Source: Draconibacterium mangrovi_A (GTDB lineage: Bacteria; Bacteroidota; Bacteroidia; Bacteroidales; Prolixibacteraceae). Taken from it: DNA of 64,000 bases. Shown here in pieces: positions 58,857-64,000 of the stretch. The notes beneath the pieces were generated by a model, which worked only from the letters and a program-made list of their open reading frames with translations, was not told the DNA's origin and did not search any database. The DNA lies in NCBI RefSeq assembly GCF_037646455.1, contig NZ_JBBIXN010000003.1, positions 62,001 to 126,000 on the forward strand. Direction: 5' to 3'. The translations under genes were made by a program, and so were the position numbers. The stretch's first letter is position 1; the number at the start of each line of letters is the position of its first letter.

Positions 58857-60068
58857 TTATTTGAGTTTTAATGGTATCTGCACATTAAACGATTCGCCTT
58901 TTTTTGTCGGATTGATGTTGATGATGGAGCAGGCTGAATAAAGTACCTCTGGATTTCCGTCATCGTCTATCAGCAACTGGGGACGTTCGAGGCGGTTTAC
59001 TTTTATAGTGTCGCCCGATTGCAGGACTACTTGTTTTTTCATAAAAAACGGCTCGGCCGGTTTGGTCCATTTAATCCCGTCAGTCGATTCCAGGATAGCA
59101 AGCCCCGGTTCCTGACCAGTTATTTTACCCGAGAAATCTTTAAATACCGCATAAAATTTCTTGTGCGTTTTGTGGTACCAAACGTAAGGATCTTCTGCCG
59201 AAGCAAGTTTCCCATCTTCTGTTCTGAAATCGAAAATAATATCATCGAGCGGTGTAAAAGGCCCCGTTGGTGAATCGGAAAGTGCGACGCCATGCACACC
59301 GCGCCAGTTCGTGTCGTAAAGATTACCTTTAAAATACAACAGGTATTTTCCGTCAGTAGGTCGGTAGGTTACTGATGGATTCACAACAATAATATTGTCG
59401 GGTTTTGCGGCCGTACCTGCGGGTGAAGGATTTACAATATTATCGGGTTTAACCCGTGTTCGGGGCGACAAAATGGGAGCCTTGGGACGCTTAAAGTTCC
59501 CATTCATCAGGTCGTCGAAACTGTTGAATTCGATCACCGCAATTTTTTGATTCTGCTGTACGCGATTACGTTTGTTCAGTTTTTCGCCGGGTGAACCGGG
59601 TGGCTGTATACCAGGATCTTTTGAACCGATGAAGTACAGGTAATATTTGTTGTTGAATTTTTTCAGGTGCGGATTCGATACCATCTGAGCATCCCAGGCG
59701 GCAGTATCGCCCTCGAGAGCGCGACCAAGTAAAACAATTTTTTTGAATTGAAAATCCCGGTCGGGATAATCAGATACAGCATAAGCCAGTTTTGAATGAA
59801 GCACCCAGCCATTGCCAAATTCAGGCAGCGAATCACCACATTCAAAGGTATTGTAGATCATGTGATATTTCCCGTCGTCGCCTTTTACCACGCTGCCACC
59901 CCACACAAAACGATTGGGATCGTTGATTACCGATGGGCCAATCAGGATATTTCCGCTAACGGTCGCATCGATGGGCAGCGCCTCTACCTGCAATTCGCCT
60001 GACGGTTTATTGCAAGCCGCCATAATCACCATCAGGCCGATTAGAATTGTAACTTTATTATTACTCAT
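58857..60068 (-). CDS. GH43-like five-bladed propeller lipoprotein
   Basis: The product has 403 residues with lipobox MAAC (Cys19), so it is membrane anchored. Blades are visible as GGSVVKGDDGKYHMIYN, MVSNPHLKKFNNKYYLYFIG, VNPSVTYRPTDGKYLLYFKGN and AEDPYVWYHKTHKKFYAVFKD, the pattern of GH43/GH117-type hydrolases. The acidic residues usual for the base and acid can only partly be matched. A partial internal duplication is present near residues 210-235 (KPDNIVNPS and KPDNIIVVNPS). Function in glycan degradation is likely; substrate unknown. Confidence 0.75.
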   Translation of the reverse strand: MSNNKVTILIGLMVIMAACNKPSGELQVEALPIDATVSGNILIGPSVINDPNRFVWGGSVVKGDDGKYHMIYNTFECGDSLPEFGNGWVLHSKLAYAVSDYPDRDFQFKKIVLLGRALEGDTAAWDAQMVSNPHLKKFNNKYYLYFIGSKDPGIQPPGSPGEKLNKRNRVQQNQKIAVIEFNSFDDLMNGNFKRPKAPILSPRTRVKPDNIVNPSPAGTAAKPDNIIVVNPSVTYRPTDGKYLLYFKGNLYDTNWRGVHGVALSDSPTGPFTPLDDIIFDFRTEDGKLASAEDPYVWYHKTHKKFYAVFKDFSGKITGQEPGLAILESTDGIKWTKPAEPFFMKKQVVLQSGDTIKVNRLERPQLLIDDDGNPEVLYSACSIININPTKKGESFNVQIPLKLK

Positions 60069-60078
60069 GAAAAATTGA

Positions 60079-60780
60079 TTACTTCAGTGAGAATTCTGCC
60101 GACACGGTAACTTTAATGTTTTTTATTGGCGAGCTGGTGTTGTGCACACCGTAACCGGCCACTTCAGTTGAGTAAGGTTCGGTAATTTGAAAAACTCCGC
60201 TGCGTGCCGAAAGCAATTTGTCGACTTGCAGGTCGGTAGTTGAAACAATCAACTCGGCACGTTCGCGTGCATTTTGTGTCGCTGCTCCCAGCAAGTCTTT
60301 TTTTATGTCTTCCAGGTCCGTGCTGAAAAACTCCATTTGTGAATTATCAAAAGCCAGTCCGGCATTTACAAAAACCGCCGGATTGACAGCGATCTGCTCG
60401 ATTTTTTCCAGGTCGTTCGAGAGCAAGTAAATACGTTGAGTGAGGTTATAGCCAACCTGGCCACCATTGCCATACTCGCCGTTTACCGTAATAGGGAAGA
60501 CTTTAAATTCGTCGGCGGAAATACCTGTCGATTCCCAAACTTCTTTAAATGAACCGAGCTTTTTGGCCATTAAACGATAACCTTCTTCAGTACCCGACAT
60601 CGATACGCGCTGCGAAAGTGTTACCGACCATTTCACGAGGTTACTTTCAAATTCGTGTGTGGCATAACCTACCACTTTTACAGTTTGTTGCTGCTGGCGC
60701 GATTGTTTGAAGTACCATCCGAAAACGCCAAATGCAAGTACCATGAAAAGGCCCAGGATAACGGCGGTTGAATTTTTCAT
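60079..60780 (-). CDS. SIMPL-domain (DUF541) exported protein
   Basis: The product has 233 residues with an N-terminal membrane helix (about 6-25). VKVVGYATHEFESNLVKWSVTLS starts the SIMPL fold, with the helical mid-section (EEGYRLMAKKLGSFKEVW) and the repeated-strand ending SSPIKNIKVTVSAEFSLK. SIMPL proteins lie in the envelope and have no clear molecular role. It sits 10 bp upstream of the GH43-like gene and 48 bp downstream of the lipoprotein gene on the same strand. Confidence 0.85.
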   Translation of the reverse strand: MKNSTAVILGLFMVLAFGVFGWYFKQSRQQQQTVKVVGYATHEFESNLVKWSVTLSQRVSMSGTEEGYRLMAKKLGSFKEVWESTGISADEFKVFPITVNGEYGNGGQVGYNLTQRIYLLSNDLEKIEQIAVNPAVFVNAGLAFDNSQMEFFSTDLEDIKKDLLGAATQNARERAELIVSTTDLQVDKLLSARSGVFQITEPYSTEVAGYGVHNTSSPIKNIKVTVSAEFSLK

Positions 60781-60828
60781 AACGGAGAAAATTGCTTAAT
60801 AAAAGTATTTAAACTTAAACGGAAGTGC

Positions 60829-61626
60829 TTATTGAATGTTGAGCTGATTCTCCAGTCTTTTTATTTCACGTTCCAACTTCTTCTGTTTTTTTATGGCTTT
60901 TGAAAGTGCGAATGCATCGCGAACAGCTTCTTTGTCGTAGGTTTCTAGAATAATGTAATAATATTCGTCGCCAAGGAAAACAGCTTTCAAATTCCTGTCG
61001 ACATGTTGGGCAATAAATTCAATTACCCCATTGTCATTGCCATTCCGGTACGAAACTTTTTCCCATTTGGCATCCATAAAATCGCTGCGATGGTTATCGG
61101 GACTGCCGATCGGGATCTTCTCGGTTTTGGCATCTTCGCCGCTGTCGTATACCCTAAGCCCGGTGTGATTTAACCAGTGGTCGCCGTGGTAATTACTACT
61201 CAGGTATAATTCGCCGCGTTCATCCAAATGCACCTGAATGTACGAGCGATCCCAGGCACGTTTAAAGGTTTGGCGTTTGTGGATGTATTGCGTGTACCGA
61301 TCAAATTCGGTCTTTTCCGTCACAAAATTCTTTTTCAGCTCGGCAATAGTAACTTTCAGCGAATCCAATTCCGCTTCGGTGCGTTCGTAAACTACAAAAC
61401 GCACATCAGTACTTAAATTTTTAGCGGCATTTATTGAATATACGGCTTCGGGGAAAAGCTTGGCAATGCTGTCGAGTTTTTGCAAGGCACCGGTCGTATC
61501 CTGGTTTTGAAGCATCGCTTTTGCCTGTTCCAGTTTAACGCGTGCCAGGTCTTCTTGGGAAGGTCCACATGCAGTTACCAGAACAACCAGAAATAATGCG
61601 ATATATTGAATTGCCTGTTTCATCAT
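60829..61626 (-). CDS. lipoprotein with coiled-coil segment, unknown function
   Basis: The ATG at 61626 (MMKQAIQYIALFLVVLVTAC) is preferred over an earlier frame start at 61683 because it opens directly into a lipoprotein signal with lipobox LVTAC and stands 13 bp after a promoter box. The mature protein begins with a helical region (LARVKLEQAKAMLQNQD), then a beta-rich central part (RSYIQVHLDERGELYLSSNY) and ends in a coiled coil (AIKKQKKLEREIKRLENQLN). No family is recognised. It heads a four-gene minus-strand group that ends with the VOC gene at 58170. Confidence 0.7.
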   Translation of the reverse strand: MMKQAIQYIALFLVVLVTACGPSQEDLARVKLEQAKAMLQNQDTTGALQKLDSIAKLFPEAVYSINAAKNLSTDVRFVVYERTEAELDSLKVTIAELKKNFVTEKTEFDRYTQYIHKRQTFKRAWDRSYIQVHLDERGELYLSSNYHGDHWLNHTGLRVYDSGEDAKTEKIPIGSPDNHRSDFMDAKWEKVSYRNGNDNGVIEFIAQHVDRNLKAVFLGDEYYYIILETYDKEAVRDAFALSKAIKKQKKLEREIKRLENQLNIQ

Positions 61627-61639
61627 AAAATCTTTTTCG

Positions 61640-61647
61640 CAAAAGTA
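61640..61647 (-). promoter_or_regulatory. TAnnTTTG -7 box of the lipoprotein-SIMPL-GH43-VOC group
   Basis: The minus strand reads TACTTTTG, an exact match, 14 bp upstream of the ATG at 61626. Confidence 0.55.
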
Positions 61648-61699
61648 GTATTTTAGCCCGAGTTCAACGAAAGTGTTCAGCACTTTTAAGGCGGTTTAT

Positions 61700-62212
61700 A
61701 TGAATACAAATTCCGTACAATTTTTTCGCGATCATCCCGTGGATTCGGATTCTGAAGAGGCACAGCTAATATTGGCAGCCTGGAAAATAAGTAATGCCGA
61801 AAACATTGGCAAGATCATTCGCCTGGCACACAATGTTGGTGCGACTCAGGCCTTGTTTGTTCAGGGCGATGAGAATCACCGGCTTTCGAAGATCAAAAAA
61901 ACGGCTGGTTTTTCTTACGATCAGCAAGCCTGGAGCTTTATTACGGAAAAAGAGTTTGAGACGGAATACCTGCCAAACCATGTTGTAACCGCCCTGGAAA
62001 CCTGCGATGGGGCCGTTGATCTGTACCAGACCAGGTTGCCCGTCAAAACTATTTTACTGGCCGGCAGCGAATCGCGTGGTATTCCGGAAGAAATTCTGGC
62101 CTTAATAAATCATAAAGTATTCATCGCAATGCCCGGTGGATGCAAATCGATGAACGTGTCAAATGCTTTGTCGGTGGCTGCTTTCGAATGGCTGAGACAA
62201 ACTACTTACTAA
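61700..62212 (+). CDS. SpoU/TrmH-family RNA 2'-O-ribose methyltransferase
   Basis: The ATG at 61700 is preferred over an in-frame GTG at 61673. The 170-residue product has the three SpoU motifs: NIGKIIRLAHNVGA (motif 1, with the catalytic arginine), LLAGSESRGIPEEIL (motif 2) and IAMPGGCKSMNVSNALSVAAFE (motif 3). These form the trefoil knot that binds SAM. It lacks an N-terminal RNA-binding extension, as in TrmL- or TrmH-like small forms. The RNA target cannot be told. Confidence 0.9.
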   Translation: MNTNSVQFFRDHPVDSDSEEAQLILAAWKISNAENIGKIIRLAHNVGATQALFVQGDENHRLSKIKKTAGFSYDQQAWSFITEKEFETEYLPNHVVTALETCDGAVDLYQTRLPVKTILLAGSESRGIPEEILALINHKVFIAMPGGCKSMNVSNALSVAAFEWLRQTTY

Positions 62213-62307
62213 CTGATCTTCAACATTGTTTTAATAAATATTAATTCCATCGACTAATTGGCCCGAATTGATAGATTTTTTCTACTTTAGCCAAAAATCA
62301 ACGCGCC

Positions 62308-63249
62308 ATGATCACTTTAACCCAATTGGAATATATAGTTGCTGTTGATACCCACAGGCATTTCGGTAAAGCCGCCGAGGCTTGCTTTATCACTCAACCA
62401 ACACTTTCAATGCAAATTAAAAAGCTCGAAGAAGATATGGAGATTATCATCTTCGATCGGAGTAAACAACCACTTATACCTACCGATATTGGTCAGCGGG
62501 TTATCGAACAGGCCCGTGTAGTTCTCAAACAAGCTGAAGAGATCAATAATATTGTGAAAGATCACAAACACCAGGTTTCCGGAATGTTACGTATTGGTAT
62601 TATTCCAACCTTGGCTCCTTATCTGTTGCCGATTTTTATTGGTGAATACAAAAAGAAATACCCGAACATTTTTATAAAAGTTACCGAAGCAACTACCGAT
62701 AATATCATCAAGTTACTAAATAAAGACATGATTGATGTAGGGGTACTGGTAACGCCGTTAAAAGAGGAAAAGATTATTGAGAAACCGGTGTTTTACGAAG
62801 AGATGTTGCTGTATGCCAACAGTTCGCACAAACTGCACAACCAAAAAGAAATTACACTACAGGATATTGCTACTCCGGAAATCTGGTTACTGAGCGACGG
62901 ACACTGTTTCCGCGACCAGGTAATTAACCTTTGCAGTTACCTCGGAACTACCGATAGTCAGTTGCCATTTCACTTCGAAGCAGGTTCGCTGGAAACCTTA
63001 ATGAATATTGTAGATCACGAAGGTGGACTTACTTTGATTCCTGAGCTGGCCAAAGCAACGATGTCGAAAAAGCGGGCTTACAACGTGAAGCATTTCACTA
63101 CCATTAAACCATTGCGTGAAGTGAGTCTGGTTTATTCACGGCATTTTGCAAAACACAAACTCATCAACCTCTTGTGGAACGTTATGCGCGATGCCGTACC
63201 AAAAGAAATGCAGGAAGCAGAACGTGGTACCATTGTTGAATGGCGTTAA
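62308..63249 (+). CDS. oxyR: peroxide-sensing LysR-family regulator OxyR
   Basis: The product has 313 residues with an N-terminal helix-turn-helix (LTQLEYIVAVDTHRHFGKAA, PTLSMQIKKLEED). The effector domain carries LLSDGHCFRDQVINLC, where Cys200 and Cys209 correspond to the redox pair Cys199 and Cys208 of Escherichia coli OxyR. In the oxidised state they form a disulfide and activate catalase and peroxidase genes, none of which is adjacent. A weak -7-like TACTTTAG stands at 62283. Confidence 0.95.
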   Translation: MITLTQLEYIVAVDTHRHFGKAAEACFITQPTLSMQIKKLEEDMEIIIFDRSKQPLIPTDIGQRVIEQARVVLKQAEEINNIVKDHKHQVSGMLRIGIIPTLAPYLLPIFIGEYKKKYPNIFIKVTEATTDNIIKLLNKDMIDVGVLVTPLKEEKIIEKPVFYEEMLLYANSSHKLHNQKEITLQDIATPEIWLLSDGHCFRDQVINLCSYLGTTDSQLPFHFEAGSLETLMNIVDHEGGLTLIPELAKATMSKKRAYNVKHFTTIKPLREVSLVYSRHFAKHKLINLLWNVMRDAVPKEMQEAERGTIVEWR

Positions 63250-63326
63250 CCTCTTTAATTTCAAAGAAATCAATTTAATATTCCCTTAATTTTCGGTGTA
63301 TTTCATGGGAAAATAAATTTTTTATA

Positions 63327-63334
63327 TACCTTTG
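63327..63334 (+). promoter_or_regulatory. TAnnTTTG -7 box of tRNA-Leu
   Basis: TACCTTTG matches the -7 element and lies 12 bp upstream of the mature tRNA 5' end. Confidence 0.6.
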
Positions 63335-63345
63335 CGCCGCTAAAA

Positions 63346-63426
63346 GCGGATGTGGCGGAATTGGTAGACGCGCTAGACTTAGGATCTAGTGCCTATGGCG
63401 TGGGGGTTCGAGTCCCTTCATCCGCA
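63346..63426 (+). tRNA. tRNA-Leu(TAG)
   Basis: A full cloverleaf with acceptor GCGGATG/CATCCGC, anticodon stem CTAGA/TCTAG, loop CTTAGGA (anticodon TAG), a long variable arm as in class II tRNAs, T loop TTCGAGT and discriminator A. CCA is not encoded. Confidence 0.97.
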
Positions 63427-63431
63427 CGGAT

Positions 63432-63480
63432 AACCGCCGACCTTCCTTTTTTGGTAAGGCTTGGCGGTTTTAATTTTTTT
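63432..63480 (+). terminator. terminator between tRNA-Leu and tig
   Basis: Stem AACCGCC/GGCGGTT, continued by CCTT/AAGG inside, is followed by TTTAATTTTTTT. Confidence 0.85.
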
Positions 63481-63505
63481 GAAAAGCGTTTTAAATTTTA
63501 CGATA

Positions 63506-64000
63506 ATGAACATTACCAGGGAAAATATCGACAATGTAAATGCAGTGATCAACATTGCCATTGAAAAAGCCGATTACGAAAAACAGGTTGACGATGTGTT
63601 GAAAGAATATCGCCAGAAAGCATCCATTCCGGGATTCCGTCCGGGGAAAGCACCAAAAGGCCTTATCCAGAAAAAATTTGGTATGGGTGTGTTGGTGGAA
63701 GAAGTAAACAAATTGCTTTCGCAAAACCTGTCGAAATACCTGGTAGATGAAAAGCTTCCGGTGCTGGGCGAACCTCTTCCGAACGAAGAGCGTCAGGCAC
63801 AATTCGACTGGGAAAAAGATGAGGACTTCACTTTTACCTTCGATGTTGCACTGGCACCCGAAATCAATGTTTCACTCGACAAACGCAACAAATTCAAATA
63901 CTACAACATCGCGGTATCTGATAAAATGATTGCGCAGCAGGAAGAAATGGCCGCATCTCAACTTGGTCAGAATGTTCCGGTTGATGAGGCTAAGGAAAAC
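63506..64000 (+). CDS. tig: trigger factor (3' end outside window)
   Basis: The first 165 codons are present. MNITRENIDNVNAVINIAIE and the ribosome-binding signature GFRPGKAPKGLIQKKFG belong to the N-terminal domain of trigger factor, the chaperone at the ribosome exit tunnel. The start ATG follows the tRNA-Leu terminator. The prolyl isomerase and C-terminal domains would lie beyond the edge; Bacteroidota versions often lack the isomerase part. Confidence 0.92.
   Translation, partial: MNITRENIDNVNAVINIAIEKADYEKQVDDVLKEYRQKASIPGFRPGKAPKGLIQKKFGMGVLVEEVNKLLSQNLSKYLVDEKLPVLGEPLPNEERQAQFDWEKDEDFTFTFDVALAPEINVSLDKRNKFKYYNIAVSDKMIAQQEEMAASQLGQNVPVDEAKEN

Noticed and set aside
63352..63564. plus-strand open frame starting MAELVDALDLGSSAYG
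   Set aside because: It is the tRNA-Leu gene read as protein, continuing through the terminator into tig in another frame.

Overview
The window looks like a chromosomal segment of a Bacteroidota bacterium, most like a marine or sediment Marinilabiliales/Prolixibacteraceae-type organism (inference from gene content). Signs are the TAnnTTTG -7 promoter boxes, few Shine-Dalgarno sites, the type IX secretion gene porQ next to cmk and ispH, a protein with a type A T9SS sorting domain, TonB-dependent receptors, a LytTR/LytS two-component pair, and the order parA-parB-DUF5683-lytic transglycosylase. There are two tRNA genes (His-GTG and Leu-TAG). I see no rRNA, CRISPR array, insertion sequence or prophage.

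Layout. 1-2527: polysaccharide degradation (GH78 rhamnosidase-like, cut by the window edge, and a CE15 glucuronoyl esterase). 2687-11540: envelope proteins (MG2/plug protein, TonB receptor, DUF4382 lipoprotein), a LytTR response regulator with its LytS-like kinase, and a TPR-like protein. 11736-18114: a signalling block with a hybrid kinase carrying its own HPt domain, an MFS transporter, an NtrC-type sigma-54 activator and a membrane coiled-coil protein. A sigma-54 promoter and two palindromic activator sites lie between the last two. 18391-27417: housekeeping genes (gpmI, AMP-ligase, purM, prfA, pyrF) with small accessory genes. 27612-31029: Gfo/Idh/MocA oxidoreductase, fasciclin lipoprotein, FkbM-like protein, then tRNA-His.

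31309-35546 is an ECF sigma factor cluster: sigma factor, membrane anti-sigma candidate, DUF4097 protein, DUF2807 (GIN) protein and two small outer-membrane beta-barrels. Two promoters in it share one motif with identical spacing, so the cluster appears to be autoregulated. 35753-50795 is mostly core: DMT transporter, YkgJ-type protein overlapping a tandem ABC ATPase, DUF362 protein, porQ-cmk-ispH, priA, a heptokinase-like kinase, parAB, DUF5683 and mltD. 50829-61626 (minus strand) returns to secreted enzymes: GH43, a 1349-residue FG-GAP/ASPIC/vanadium-haloperoxidase fusion with a T9SS tail, GH140-like apiosidase, VOC protein, GH43-like lipoprotein and SIMPL protein. 61700-64000 holds a SpoU methyltransferase, oxyR, tRNA-Leu and the start of tig.

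The parts most worth a second look are the sigma-54 circuit at 12700-12814, the ECF promoter pair, the haloperoxidase fusion, and the tandem ABC ATPase whose first site has lost its catalytic residues. All functions are assigned from sequence reading alone, without database searches.
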